This document shows positions 38,908 to 47,681 of a DNA stretch of 64,000 nucleotides, in pieces. This stretch comes from Agromyces rhizosphaerae. GTDB taxonomy: Bacteria > Actinomycetota > Actinomycetes > Actinomycetales > Microbacteriaceae. A program made the position numbers and the translations under genes. The notes below the pieces were generated by a model. It saw only the letters and a program-made list of their open reading frames with translations. It searched no databases and was not told the origin of the DNA. The stretch covers positions 3,162,001 through 3,226,000 of the forward strand of contig NZ_BSDP01000001.1 in NCBI RefSeq assembly GCF_027925245.1. Reading direction: 5' to 3'. Each line of letters starts with the position of its first letter. Positions within the stretch are counted from its first letter, which is position 1.

Positions 38908-40514
38908 TGGCGGCCACCGCGGCACAGGCGACGGTGCGTCGCGTCGTCATCGTCGTGCTGCTGGCCATCGCGGTGGGCATCGCCGCGATCGGGCTGTCGG
39001 GCCTGGTCGAGCGGATGCTCGGGCTGGCCGATCCGCTCGCAGGCAGTGACACGACCGGCCTCGCCCTCGCGCTCGCGTTCGCGCTGGTCGGCGTGCCGCT
39101 CGCGGGCGTGCTCTGGTGGCTGCTGTGGCGGCGCTTGGACGACCCGGTCGAACGGGAGGCGCCGTCGTGGGGGGTCTACCTGCTGATCGCGCGCACGGTG
39201 TCGCTGGTCGTCGCGACGATCGGCCTGCTCGAGTGGGCCGACGCGCTGGTGGGCGGGCGATGGCTCGAGGCCGAGCTCGCCACCGGGATCGTGTGGGCCG
39301 GGGTCTGGGCGTGGCACGTGTGGATGTCTCGGCACGCCGGACGATCGCCGGTGCGCCTGGCGAGCGTGCCCGCGGTGGTCGGCGCGGCGTACGGTCTCGT
39401 GCTCTGGGCGTCCGGCGGCGTGAGAGCGCTCGGCGCGCTCGTGGACGCGGCGCTGGCCGGGCAGGTCGTGGACGGGTTCGCCGGCTCGACCTGGTGGACG
39501 CCGGTCGTCGAGGCGCTGCCGTGGCTCGTGGTGGGTCTCGCCGTGTGGTGGTGGCACCTGCGCGGCGAGGGCGCGGGAGCGGCGCGGACGGTGTTCGCGG
39601 ACGTGGTCACGCTCCTGGTCGGCATCGCCGCGGCGGCATCCGTCGCGCTGTACGGTGCAGGGACCCTCGTCGACGTGCTGCTGCGCCTCGCGTTCGACGC
39701 GTCGGCGACCGGCGCGGACCTGGCGGCGGACACGGGCGACGGGGTCGGCCTCCTGCTCGTCGGCGTGCTGGTCTGGCGCATCCACCACCGCATGCTCGCC
39801 GGGCGCGAACCCGCGGTGCGTTCCGCCGAGACGTTCGCCGTCTCCGGGGTCGCGGTCGTCGCCACGGCCATCGGCATCGGGGTGAGCGTCAACGGGGGGC
39901 TCGCGGCGCTCGTGCCGGCGCCGCTGGCCGGCGCCTTCGCGCCGACCGTCCTGCTCGCGGGCCTCAGCGCGCTGCTCGTCGGCGCCCCCGTCTGGTGGCT
40001 GGCGTGGCGGCCGCTGCGGCCGGTGCCGCCGGAGGAGGCGGCCTCGACGGGTCGGCGGGTGTTCCTCGTGGTGCTGTTCGGGGTCAGCGCGCTCGTGGCG
40101 CTGATCTCGCTCCTGATCATCGGCTATCGGCTGTTCGAGCACCTGCTCGAGGGCGCCGGCCCCGCCGGCGGGCTGCTCGACGCCGTACGGGCGCCGGTCG
40201 GCTGGCTGGTCGCGACCGCTGTCGTCTCCGCTTACCACTTCGCCACCTGGCGCGCCGATCGCAGGCACGCGCCGACCGCGCGACCCGATCGCCGGCGCCG
40301 ATCCGTGATGCTCGTGGCCGGGGGCGACGTCGATGCGCTGGCGACCGAGCTCGGTGAGCGCACGGGGGCGAAGGTGACGGTGCTCCGTCGGATCGACGCG
40401 GAGACGGCGCCGGACGTGGCGGCGGTCATGGCCGCGGTGGAGACGTCGGACGCTGCGCGCATGCTGGTCGTCGCGGGGGAGCGGGGAGTGGAGTCCGTGC
40501 CGCTCGCGGAATGA
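38907..40514 (+). CDS. DUF5671-like polytopic membrane protein
   Basis: The 535-residue protein has about twelve transmembrane segments arranged in repeated units such as VLWWLLWRRLDDPVEREAPS, VGLAVWWWHLRGEGAGAART and APVWWLAWRPLRPVPPEE. This W-rich repeat is the mark of DUF5671 proteins. A soluble C-terminal domain of about 75 residues begins after RRRRSVMLVAGGDVDALATE. The function is not known. It is the second gene of a two-gene operon and abuts the tRNA-Val on the other strand. Confidence 0.75.
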   Translation: MAATAAQATVRRVVIVVLLAIAVGIAAIGLSGLVERMLGLADPLAGSDTTGLALALAFALVGVPLAGVLWWLLWRRLDDPVEREAPSWGVYLLIARTVSLVVATIGLLEWADALVGGRWLEAELATGIVWAGVWAWHVWMSRHAGRSPVRLASVPAVVGAAYGLVLWASGGVRALGALVDAALAGQVVDGFAGSTWWTPVVEALPWLVVGLAVWWWHLRGEGAGAARTVFADVVTLLVGIAAAASVALYGAGTLVDVLLRLAFDASATGADLAADTGDGVGLLLVGVLVWRIHHRMLAGREPAVRSAETFAVSGVAVVATAIGIGVSVNGGLAALVPAPLAGAFAPTVLLAGLSALLVGAPVWWLAWRPLRPVPPEEAASTGRRVFLVVLFGVSALVALISLLIIGYRLFEHLLEGAGPAGGLLDAVRAPVGWLVATAVVSAYHFATWRADRRHAPTARPDRRRRSVMLVAGGDVDALATELGERTGAKVTVLRRIDAETAPDVAAVMAAVETSDAARMLVVAGERGVESVPLAE

Positions 40515-40519
40515 TTCGG

Positions 40520-40592
40520 TGGGCGATACCAGACTCGAACTGATGACCTCTTCCGTGTGAAGGAAGCGCGCTACCAACTGCGCCAATCGCCC
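40520..40592 (-). tRNA. tRNA-Val (anticodon CAC)
   Basis: The acceptor is GGGCGAT/ATCGCCC with discriminator A. Anticodon loop TTCACAC gives CAC and the T-arm has AGTTCGAGTCT. It lies opposite the other three tRNA genes and is very similar to tRNA-Val(GAC) at 40974. Confidence 0.97.
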
Positions 40593-40749
40593 GTCGCGGT
40601 GATCCGCAAGGCGGAACCGCGGACTCGATAGTAGCCGATGGACGGCCCGCAGCGCACATCGGGGAATGTGACACCCCGGGGCCGGCTTCAATTTGTCATC
40701 GGCGTCTGGCTTGGGTTAGAGTCTCTCTGCACGCAGCGATGCGGGCGAT

Positions 40750-40822
40750 GCGGATGTGGCGCAGTTGGTAGCGCATCACCTTGCCAAGGTGAGGGTCGCG
40801 AGTTCGAGTCTCGTCATCCGCT
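40750..40822 (+). tRNA. tRNA-Gly (anticodon GCC)
   Basis: Acceptor GCGGATG/CATCCGC, discriminator U. Anticodon loop TTGCCAA gives GCC and the T-arm has AGTTCGAGTCT. It is the first of three plus-strand tRNA genes. Confidence 0.97.
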
Positions 40823-40875
40823 CGGATGGATCGGGCGAAAGCCCGTTTCTTTCTGTGGTGAGAACCCAGGAAAAC

Positions 40876-40946
40876 GGTGGATTGGCCGAGAGGCGAGGCA
40901 GCGGCCTGCAAAGCCGTATACACGGGTTCGAATCCCGTATCCACCT
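40876..40946 (+). tRNA. tRNA-Cys (anticodon GCA)
   Basis: Acceptor GGTGGAT/ATCCACC, discriminator U. Anticodon loop CTGCAAA gives GCA, with T-arm GGTTCGAATCC. Confidence 0.97.
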
Positions 40947-40973
40947 CGAACCGCTCCGAATGAGAACGGTAGC

Positions 40974-41045
40974 GGGCGATTGGCGCAGCGGTAGCGCGCT
41001 TCCCTGACACGGAAGAGGTCACTGGTTCGATCCCAGTATCGCCCA
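40974..41045 (+). tRNA. tRNA-Val (anticodon GAC)
   Basis: Acceptor GGGCGAT/ATCGCCC, discriminator A. Anticodon loop CTGACAC gives GAC, with T-arm GGTTCGATCCC. It closes the cluster and is followed by a terminator. Confidence 0.97.
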
Positions 41046-41054
41046 CACACAGAG

Positions 41055-41074
41055 ACCCCCGGCTCGCCGGGGGT
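41055..41074 (+). terminator. Terminator after the tRNA cluster
   Basis: ACCCCCGG and CCGGGGGT pair across CTCG, followed by TTCGTCGTT. Confidence 0.85.
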
Positions 41075-41126
41075 TTCGTCGTTCCAGAGGTGACGTCGGC
41101 CCGGCGGCGCCGCTACCCTGTCGGGC

Positions 41127-41756
41127 ATGAGCCTCCTGGACCTCACGGTGCAGGCCACGATCTCGCTGGTCGTGCTGGTCGATCCGATCTTCCGCGCGAT
41201 CTTCTTCCGCGTGCTCACCGAGAACGAGCCCGAGAACCGGGCGAAGTACGTGCGCCGGCTCATGGTCGTGATCGCGGTCATCCTGCTGGGCAGCGCACTG
41301 GTCGGCAAGTTCCTGCTCGACCTCATCGGCATCAACCTCGGCGCCTTCGGCATCATCGGCGGGCTCGTGCTCGTGCTGATGGGCTTCGAGATGCTCTTCG
41401 CGGGGCGGCCGAGCCGGGCGCAGGGCGGTGCGGCGGCGGCCGAGGCACATCCGGTCGAGTCGGCCGCCGACCAGATCATCGTCCCCTATGCGATCCCGTT
41501 CATGGCGGGTCCGGGCGCGATCACCACGGTCATCACGATCTCGACGGCGGGGGAGGGCTTCCAGGGCACGATCGCCGCGGTCATCGCCTCGGTGATCGTC
41601 GTTGCGCTGATCCCGGTCGGTCACCTCGTGCTGGTCAACCGCATCCGCTTCAGCGAGCAGGGGCTGTCGCTCGCGCAGAAGTTCGGCGGCCTGTTCGTCG
41701 CCACCATCGGCGCCCAGCTCATGCTGAGCGGCGTGCAGACCTTCTACGGTTTCTGA
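41127..41756 (+). CDS. MarC family membrane protein
   Basis: The 209-residue protein has six hydrophobic helices in two halves, with the MarC/UPF0056 pattern: LVVLVDPIFRAIFFRVL near the N-terminus and VPYAIPFMAGPGAITTVI in the second half. MarC proteins were once linked to multidrug resistance, but their role is unproven. TACCCT ends 7 nt before the ATG with no ribosome site, so it is probably leaderless. It is monocistronic and convergent with the glucanase gene. Confidence 0.88.
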   Translation: MSLLDLTVQATISLVVLVDPIFRAIFFRVLTENEPENRAKYVRRLMVVIAVILLGSALVGKFLLDLIGINLGAFGIIGGLVLVLMGFEMLFAGRPSRAQGGAAAAEAHPVESAADQIIVPYAIPFMAGPGAITTVITISTAGEGFQGTIAAVIASVIVVALIPVGHLVLVNRIRFSEQGLSLAQKFGGLFVATIGAQLMLSGVQTFYGF

Positions 41757-41781
41757 GCGTGGGCGGACAGCCGACCGCGCC

Positions 41782-41808
41782 GCGGGCGCGCGACGCGCGC
41801 GCGCCCGC
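41782..41808. terminator. Hairpin between marC-like and glucanase genes
   Basis: GCGGGCGCGCG and CGCGCGCCCGC pair perfectly across ACGCG between convergent genes. Confidence 0.6.
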
Positions 41809-41816
41809 AGCGGGCG

Positions 41817-43880
41817 TCACCAGGCCGACGGGGCCGGGGGCGCGACGACCGGCGGGCGGTCGTCGCAGGTGATCGTGTTCGGCAGCACCCAGGGTGCCAT
41901 CCAGGGGCCGGTCGTGTTCACGCCGCTCGAGTCGTTGCCGCCGAGGTCGATGAGCGAGAACTCGCTGCCGGAGGGCGGGAAGTTGAACGAGCCGCAGTTG
42001 TTCACGCCGACTGCCCCGACGTTGCGCGCGTCGACGTTCTCGAACGACGCCGAGCCCGCGACGCGTGCGCTGACGACCGACGTGCCGGTGCCGTCGACGC
42101 GCACGTCGGCCAAGTGCACGCCCGAGATCGACACCTCGTTGCGCACCGGCCAGTCCGACACCAGCATGATCGCGTTGTAGGTGCTGTCGAGGTAGTGGTC
42201 GCCGGTCACGCGCACGTCGGCCTGGTCGATCGACCGGTCGAGCGCGTAGAACCAGATCGCGCCGAGCCCGATGTTCCAGTTGAGCTCGTACGTGCCGGCC
42301 CGCACGGTCGTGTTGTCCGTGAACGCGAGCGTGCCCGTGAACGGCTCGGCGCCGAACCGTGCGCCGGCGTGCAGCGCGCTGCCCTCGCGCACGGGGTCGG
42401 CCACCAGGTTGCCGGAGACGGTGATGTCCTCGCCGCCGTAGATCGCGATGCCGTTCGCCAGCGACGGCGACTGCACGGTGTTGCCGGTGAACGCGTTGCC
42501 GGCGTTGGTGTCGCCCTGCGCCCACATCGCGAGCCCGTCGTCGCCGGTGTTGCGCACGAAGTTGCCCTCGGCCACCGAGTTCACGACGCCCGTGTGGAAG
42601 TTCAGGCCGTCGGCGATCTGGTCGACGATCACGTTGTCGCGCACGACGACGCCGTCCATCGGGCCGTCGAACCACAGCCCGACCTTCGTGTGCTCGATGT
42701 GCAGCCGCTCGATCGTCGAGTCGCTCATGGCGCCGCCGATGCCGTTCACCTGGTCGGTGTCGATGCGCTCCCGCACGTCGCCGCGGATCGCGAAGTCCGA
42801 CAGGTGCACGTTCGCGCTGCCGCCGTCGGCGGCGTCCTTCCCGTAGAACCCGACCCCGGTGTGCACCGAGCCGTCGGCGGCGGGCTCCTTCAGCGCCACC
42901 TCCTCGCCGAAGACGATCGAGTGCCAGTTGCCGGCGCCGACGATGGTCACGTCGTCGACGATGAGGTGCTCGCTCACGCGGAACTCGCCCGCCGGGATGA
43001 ACACGTCGACGTCGTGCCGCTTCGCCCACTTGATCGCGGTGCGGAAGGCCGGCGCCGCATCCCGCACGCCGGTCGGGTCGGCGCCGAACTTCGTCACGCT
43101 GACCGACTCGTCGGGCTGGGGGAGCGGCGGCGCCACGAGCTCCGAGTCGAGCAGGTCGATCACCGTCCAGGCGGCATCCGCCCCCACCGGTGCCGTGAGC
43201 CGCACGACCGAGCCCGCGGGGTGGGTCGCGCCCAGCAGCATCCGCTGCTCGTCGTAGAAGTGCATCGGCCGGAACGGGGTCTCCACCACGTAGTCCTCGC
43301 CGGGCACGCACCCGCACTCGGTGATCCACCAGTCGGGGTGCAGCAGCTGCGCGTTCGGGTCGTTGGTGAACGGGTACTGGTTGTAGAGCCAGGAGTACTC
43401 GGAGGTGAGTTCCATCGTCTGCGGGTCGCCGCCGTCGACGGTCACCTCGAGGGGCGAGCGGATGCCTCCGCCGTCGGGTGCGTCGGGGATGCTGTAGCGC
43501 ACCGTGATGGCGTTCGCCGCCGCGGGCAGGGTGAACTCGACGTACTCGCCCGGGTCGAGTCGCACGGCGCTGCGGCCGGATGCCTCGGCGGGCAGCGTGT
43601 ACGCCGTGCGATCGGGCCCGATCACCTCGCCGCTGGTCGTCGCGTGCTCGGCCTCCTGCTCCATGAACGGCACGTCGGCGCCGCGGCCCATGACGAGCGC
43701 GGGGTCGAGCGCGGCGCGCGTGACGGCGGGGTCGCCCGCGGCGGGTGCGGCCTGGGCGGCGACCGGCCCGACGATCGCGGCGCCGAGTGCGACGGCCGCC
43801 GCAGCGGTGATCGCGAGCGCGCGGCGACCGCGTGGCGGCGAGGCGGCGGGCAGGGGGACTGGTGTGCTGGAGCGGGTCAT
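41817..43880 (-). CDS. Secreted GH87-like alpha-1,3-glucanase (mycodextranase) with beta-helix fold
   Basis: This 687-residue exported protein has an N-terminal signal peptide (RRALAITAAAAVALGAAIVG, cleavage near AQA). A carbohydrate-binding-like domain follows (PFMEQEAEHATTSGEVIGPD to about residue 210), then a right-handed parallel beta-helix. Asp424 (ADGLN) is followed 23 and 24 residues later by Asp447 and Asp448 (NTGDDGLAM), the spacing of the three catalytic aspartates of GH87 alpha-1,3-glucanases as I recall it. It probably degrades alpha-1,3-glucan of fungal walls or dental-type mutan. No glycan-binding repeats or transporter lie beside it. A TTGTTC/TAGCCT promoter (43982-43953) precedes it. 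It is the clearest accessory gene in a core region. Confidence 0.75.
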   Translation of the reverse strand: MTRSSTPVPLPAASPPRGRRALAITAAAAVALGAAIVGPVAAQAAPAAGDPAVTRAALDPALVMGRGADVPFMEQEAEHATTSGEVIGPDRTAYTLPAEASGRSAVRLDPGEYVEFTLPAAANAITVRYSIPDAPDGGGIRSPLEVTVDGGDPQTMELTSEYSWLYNQYPFTNDPNAQLLHPDWWITECGCVPGEDYVVETPFRPMHFYDEQRMLLGATHPAGSVVRLTAPVGADAAWTVIDLLDSELVAPPLPQPDESVSVTKFGADPTGVRDAAPAFRTAIKWAKRHDVDVFIPAGEFRVSEHLIVDDVTIVGAGNWHSIVFGEEVALKEPAADGSVHTGVGFYGKDAADGGSANVHLSDFAIRGDVRERIDTDQVNGIGGAMSDSTIERLHIEHTKVGLWFDGPMDGVVVRDNVIVDQIADGLNFHTGVVNSVAEGNFVRNTGDDGLAMWAQGDTNAGNAFTGNTVQSPSLANGIAIYGGEDITVSGNLVADPVREGSALHAGARFGAEPFTGTLAFTDNTTVRAGTYELNWNIGLGAIWFYALDRSIDQADVRVTGDHYLDSTYNAIMLVSDWPVRNEVSISGVHLADVRVDGTGTSVVSARVAGSASFENVDARNVGAVGVNNCGSFNFPPSGSEFSLIDLGGNDSSGVNTTGPWMAPWVLPNTITCDDRPPVVAPPAPSAW

Positions 43881-44017
43881 CGTCGACTCGTGTCCTCTCG
43901 GTCGTGCGCGTCATCGGGCACTGCGGGGCGTGCGGTGCCCTCGAGTGGGGCGAGGCTATTGCCGCCGACATCGAGCGAACAAGAGATCGCGGTGAAATGC
44001 CGTGGAAAAGTTTGGTT

Positions 44018-44037
44018 CTTGCGGAATCGAGCGCAAG
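44018..44037. promoter_or_regulatory. TTGCG/CGCAA dyad upstream of the glucanase
   Basis: CTTGCG and CGCAAG flank an 8-bp GAATCGAG spacer. It lies 36 bp upstream of the glucanase -35. The TTGCG half-site style recalls LacI-family operators, but position suggests looping or activation rather than simple blocking. Confidence 0.35.
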
Positions 44038-44068
44038 AGGCTGGAAGTCGTGCGGTCGACGCGGTGAC

Positions 44069-44089
44069 GCTTGCGCGATCGGCGCAAGC
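44069..44089. promoter_or_regulatory. Second TTGCGC/GCGCAA dyad
   Basis: GCTTGCGC and GCGCAAGC are perfect 8-bp arms around GATCG. It shares the half-site of the dyad 50 bp away and lies between the glucanase and thrS promoters. Confidence 0.4.
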
Positions 44090-44142
44090 GCGGGGTGCGG
44101 ACGCCGGCGCCGGGTCCGGCGGCGGCGAGCCCGGGTCGCGAC

Positions 44143-44148
44143 TACAGT
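44143..44148 (+). promoter_or_regulatory. Candidate -10 box for thrS
   Basis: TACAGT, 63 bp before the thrS start, fits the TANNNT style; no clear -35. Confidence 0.4.
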
Positions 44149-44210
44149 TGAGGGGTTGCGACTCCCGTTCGTGAGGGGTCGCGTCTCACACGTTCAGGGA
44201 GTGGATCCAC

Positions 44211-46178
44211 TTGGTCGACGGCTTCGAGCTCTTCACCGATCGATCCGTTGTCGCGATGCGCGTCAACGGCGAGCTGAAGGACCTCGCGACGACGGTGACC
44301 GACGCCGACACCGTCGAGCCGGTCGCGATCGACTCGCCCGACGGGCTCGACATCCTCCGGCACTCCACGGCCCACGTGCTCGCGCAGGCCGTGCAGCAGG
44401 TGAACCCCGACGCGAAGCTCGGCATCGGCCCGCCCGTGACCGACGGCTTCTACTACGACTTCGACGTCGCCGAGCCGTTCACCCCGGAGGACCTGAAGGC
44501 CCTCGACAAGGCGATGGCGCGCATCATCCGATCCGGCCAGCGCTTCGTGCGCCGCGTCACCACCGAGGACGACGCACGCGCCGAGCTCGCCGGCGAGCCC
44601 TACAAGCTCGAGCTGATCGGCCTCAAGGGCGGGGCGGATGCCGGTGAGGACAACGAGTCGGTCGAGGTCGGCGGCAGCGAGCTCACGATCTACGACAACG
44701 TCGACCCGAAGACCGGCGAGGTGATCTGGAAGGACCTCTGCCGCGGCCCGCACCTGCCGAACACCCGCATGATCGGCAACGGCTGGGCGCTCTCCCGCGT
44801 CGCGGCCGCCTACTGGCGCGGCTCGGAGAAGAACCCGCAGCTGCAGCGCATCTACGGCACCGCGTGGCCGACGAAGGACGAGCTGCGCGCCCACCAGCAG
44901 CGCCTCGAGGAGGCCGCCAAGCGCGACCACCGCCGTCTCGGCGCGGAGCTCGACCTGTTCAGCTTCCCCGACGAGATCGGCTCGGGCCTGGCCGTCTTCC
45001 ACCCGAAGGGCGGCATCATCCGCCGCGAGATGGAGGACTACTCGCGCCGCAAGCACGAGCAGGGCGGCTACGACTTCGTCTACTCGCCGCACATCACGAA
45101 GGCGAACCTCTTCGAGACCTCGGGCCACCTGGGCTGGTACGCCGACGGCATGTTCCCCCCGATGCACCTCGACGAGGCGCGCAACGAGGAGGGCGAGATC
45201 ACCCGGCAGGGCGCGGACTACTACCTGAAGCCCATGAACTGCCCGTTCCACATCCTCACCTACAAGTCGAACGCGCGCTCCTACCGCGACCTGCCGCTGC
45301 GCATGTTCGAGTTCGGCACCGTGTACCGCAACGAGAAGTCGGGCGTGATCCACGGCCTGACCCGCGTGCGCGGCCTCACCATGGACGACGCGCACATCTT
45401 CACCACGCGCGAGGACATGAAGGGCGAGCTCACCCGCACCCTGCGGTTCGTGCTCGACCTGCTGAACGACTACGGCCTCACCGACTTCTACCTCGAGCTG
45501 TCGACGAAGGACCCCGAGAAGTACATCGGCGACGACGAGGTCTGGGAGGAGGCGACCCAGACCCTCGCGGAGGTCGCCGAGGAGTCGGGCCTCGAGCTCG
45601 TGCCCGACCCGGGCGGGGCAGCGTTCTACGGGCCGAAGATCTCGGTGCAGGCGCGCGACGCGATCGGCCGCACCTGGCAGATGTCGACGGTGCAGCTCGA
45701 CTTCATGCTGCCCGAGCGGTTCGAGCTCGAGTACGCCGCGTCCGACGGCACGCGCAAGCGCCCGGTCATGATCCACCGCGCGCTGTTCGGTTCGATCGAG
45801 CGTTTCTTCGGCGTGCTCACCGAGCACTACGCCGGCGCCTTCCCGGTCTGGCTCGCGCCCGTGCAGGTCGTCGGCATCCCGGTCGCCGAGGAGTACGAGT
45901 CGTACCTGGGCGCCGTCATCGAGCAGCTGAGGGCCTCGGGCGTGCGCGCCGAGCTCGACACGAGCGACGACCGCATGCAGAAGAAGATCCGCACGCACAC
46001 CAAGCAGAAGGTGCCCTTCCAGCTCATCGCGGGCGAGGACGACCGGTCGCAGAACACCGTGAGCTTCCGGTTCCGCGACGGCAGCCAGGAGAACGGCGTG
46101 CCGATCGACCAGGCGGTCGGGCGCATCCGCGCGGCGATCGACGAGCGCCGGCAGGTCGTGTCGCAGGGCGACTTCTGA
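44211..46178 (+). CDS. thrS: Threonyl-tRNA synthetase
   Basis: The 655-residue class II synthetase charges tRNA-Thr. It has an N-terminal TGS domain, an editing domain with [11 protein letters not shown], the catalytic core with the zinc Cys in PMNCPFH, motif 2 in [17 protein letters not shown] and motif 3 in [13 protein letters not shown], then the anticodon-binding domain. The apparent start is a TTG at 44211 (GGGAG 9 nt upstream); the next ATG at 44256 would cut into the TGS domain. The stop overlaps the HIT gene by one base. thrS-HIT adjacency is conserved in Actinobacteria. Confidence 0.96.
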   Translation: MVDGFELFTDRSVVAMRVNGELKDLATTVTDADTVEPVAIDSPDGLDILRHSTAHVLAQAVQQVNPDAKLGIGPPVTDGFYYDFDVAEPFTPEDLKALDKAMARIIRSGQRFVRRVTTEDDARAELAGEPYKLELIGLKGGADAGEDNESVEVGGSELTIYDNVDPKTGEVIWKDLCRGPHLPNTRMIGNGWALSRVAAAYWRGSEKNPQLQRIYGTAWPTKDELRAHQQRLEEAAKRDHRRLGAELDLFSFPDEIGSGLAVFHPKGGIIRREMEDYSRRKHEQGGYDFVYSPHITKANLFETSGHLGWYADGMFPPMHLDEARNEEGEITRQGADYYLKPMNCPFHILTYKSNARSYRDLPLRMFEFGTVYRNEKSGVIHGLTRVRGLTMDDAHIFTTREDMKGELTRTLRFVLDLLNDYGLTDFYLELSTKDPEKYIGDDEVWEEATQTLAEVAEESGLELVPDPGGAAFYGPKISVQARDAIGRTWQMSTVQLDFMLPERFELEYAASDGTRKRPVMIHRALFGSIERFFGVLTEHYAGAFPVWLAPVQVVGIPVAEEYESYLGAVIEQLRASGVRAELDTSDDRMQKKIRTHTKQKVPFQLIAGEDDRSQNTVSFRFRDGSQENGVPIDQAVGRIRAAIDERRQVVSQGDF

Positions 46179-46744
46179 TGGCGGGTCCGTACACCCCCGA
46201 GGAGTTCGAGGGCGTGCCGACGGATGCCTCGGGCGACCTGCCCGGCGTGCCCGACGCGTTCCAGCGGCTCTGGACCCCGCACCGGATGGTCTACATCCAG
46301 CAGGGCCAGCAGCCCGAGGAGCACGCCTGCCCGTTCTGCCGCGCGCCGGAGATGGACGACGAGCAGTCGATGATCGTCGCGCGCGGCGAGCACGCGTACG
46401 CACTGCTGAACCTGTACCCGTACAACAGCGGTCACCTGCTGGTCTGCCCGTACCGGCACATCGCGACCTACGACCAGGCGACGCCCGAGGAGGTCGACGA
46501 CATCGGCCGCATCACCCAGATCGCGATGCGCGTCGTGCGCGAGGTCTCGCGCTGCGACGGGTTCAACATCGGCATGAACCAGGGGCGCATCGCCGGTGCC
46601 GGCATCTCGGAGCACCTGCACCAGCACATCGTGCCGCGGTGGGCGCTCGACGCGAACTTCTTCCCGATCATCGCGAAGACCAAGGCGATCCCGCGACTGC
46701 TCGGCGACGTCCGGCAGGAGATCGCCGACGCCTGGCCGGCCTGA
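46178..46744 (+). CDS. HIT-domain Ap4A phosphorylase-like protein
   Basis: The 188-residue HIT protein has the catalytic HLHQHIVPRW near residue 148 and a CPFC pair upstream (Cys48/Cys51) that may bind zinc. It resembles mycobacterial Rv2613c, a diadenosine tetraphosphate phosphorylase, and sits in the same place, right after thrS with a TGATG overlap. ThrRS makes Ap4A as a side product, so coupling may keep this signal in check. In M. tuberculosis pgsA1 and pimA follow; here a hairpin and convergent pdxK follow. Confidence 0.9.
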   Translation: MAGPYTPEEFEGVPTDASGDLPGVPDAFQRLWTPHRMVYIQQGQQPEEHACPFCRAPEMDDEQSMIVARGEHAYALLNLYPYNSGHLLVCPYRHIATYDQATPEEVDDIGRITQIAMRVVREVSRCDGFNIGMNQGRIAGAGISEHLHQHIVPRWALDANFFPIIAKTKAIPRLLGDVRQEIADAWPA

Positions 46745-46774
46745 GCACGTCGTCGGCCTCGCCGGCCGGCTGAT

Positions 46775-46812
46775 CGGATGCCCCGGAGCGCACGCGCGCT
46801 CCGGGGCATCCG
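46775..46812. terminator. Bidirectional terminator between HIT and pyridoxal kinase genes
   Basis: CGGATGCCCCGGAGCGC pairs perfectly with its complement across ACGC. The stem carries the recurring GGATGCC/GGCATCC pair. Confidence 0.88.
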
Positions 46813-46817
46813 TCGTC

Positions 46818-47681
46818 TCAGCGGACCTGCCGCACCTCGAACTGCATGCGCGGGTGCGCGTAGGCCTCCTGCGACTCGATGAGCTGCAGCTCGCGCTCGC
46901 CCGAGGCGTGCGTGTTCGACAGCAGGTCGAACACGCTCGAGGCGGTGCGTGCGAGGGCGTCGCCCGCGTCGCCCGTGCTGCGGTAGTGGGCGGTGAACAG
47001 GGCCGCCGTGACGTCCCCCGAGCCGTTGGCCTTCATCGGCAGGTGCGGGGTCTGCACGATCCACGCGCCACGGTCGTCGACCGCGAGCATCTCGATCGTG
47101 CCCTCGGGCCGGTCGGGGCGCTCCACGCTCGTGACCAGCACGGTGGCCGGCCCGGAGGCGCGCACGAGGTCGACCGAGGCGAGCGTCGACTCGAGGGTGT
47201 CGGGCTCGGTGCCCGTGAGGTAGCCGAGCTCGAACTGGTTCGGCGTGATGAGGTCGGCGGCGGGCACCACCCGGTCGCGCAGCAGCACCGGGATGGCGGG
47301 GGCCACGAAGCATCCGCTCTTCGCATTGCCCATGACGGGGTCGCACGCGTAGATCGCGCCGGGGTTCGCGGCCTTGACGCGGGCCACGGCGTCGAGGATC
47401 ACGTCGGCGATGCCCTCGCCGCCCTGGTAGCCCGAGAGGATCACGTCGACGTCGGCGAACGCCCCGCGGTCCTCGATGCCGTCGATGACGGCGCGCACGT
47501 CGTCGGGGTCGATCATGGGCCCGCGCCAGGCGCCGTAGCCCGTGTGGTTGGAGAAGTTCACCGTGTAGACGGGCATCACCTCGACGCCGATGCGCTGGAG
47601 GGGGAACACTGCCGCGGAGTTGCCGACGTGCCCGTAGGCGACGGCGGACTGGATGGAGAGGACCTTCACCCGCTCGATCAT
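46818..47681 (-). CDS. pdxY: Pyridoxal kinase
   Basis: This 287-residue ribokinase-fold enzyme phosphorylates pyridoxal to PLP (salvage). The N-terminal [20 protein letters not shown] binds pyridoxal; YACDPVMGN is the conserved strand, and [14 protein letters not shown] holds the catalytic Asp and anion hole. The ATG at 47681 overlaps the pdxR stop (ATGA), so the kinase and its likely regulator are coupled. It gives a second route to PLP next to the de novo pdxST genes. Confidence 0.93.
   Translation of the reverse strand: MIERVKVLSIQSAVAYGHVGNSAAVFPLQRIGVEVMPVYTVNFSNHTGYGAWRGPMIDPDDVRAVIDGIEDRGAFADVDVILSGYQGGEGIADVILDAVARVKAANPGAIYACDPVMGNAKSGCFVAPAIPVLLRDRVVPAADLITPNQFELGYLTGTEPDTLESTLASVDLVRASGPATVLVTSVERPDRPEGTIEMLAVDDRGAWIVQTPHLPMKANGSGDVTAALFTAHYRSTGDAGDALARTASSVFDLLSNTHASGERELQLIESQEAYAHPRMQFEVRQVR

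Larger units (their letters stand above)
43881..44210. other. Divergent intergenic region between the glucanase and thrS
   Basis: There is no gene here. It holds the glucanase promoter (-35 TTGTTC 43982-43977, -10 TAGCCT 43958-43953, 18-bp spacing), the thrS -10 candidate TACAGT (44143-44148) and a thrS leader of about 55 nt. It also holds two TTGCG/CGCAA dyads at 44018-44037 and 44069-44089. I see no T-box or riboswitch. Confidence 0.6.

Noticed and set aside
44155-44210. T-box leader before thrS
   Set aside because: The leader is only about 55 nt and lacks a T-box core or antiterminator fold.
43881-44210. Classic LacI repression of the glucanase
   Set aside because: The TTGCG/CGCAA dyads lie upstream of the -35 rather than over the promoter, and no LacI gene or sugar transporter is adjacent. 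Kept only as weak sites.
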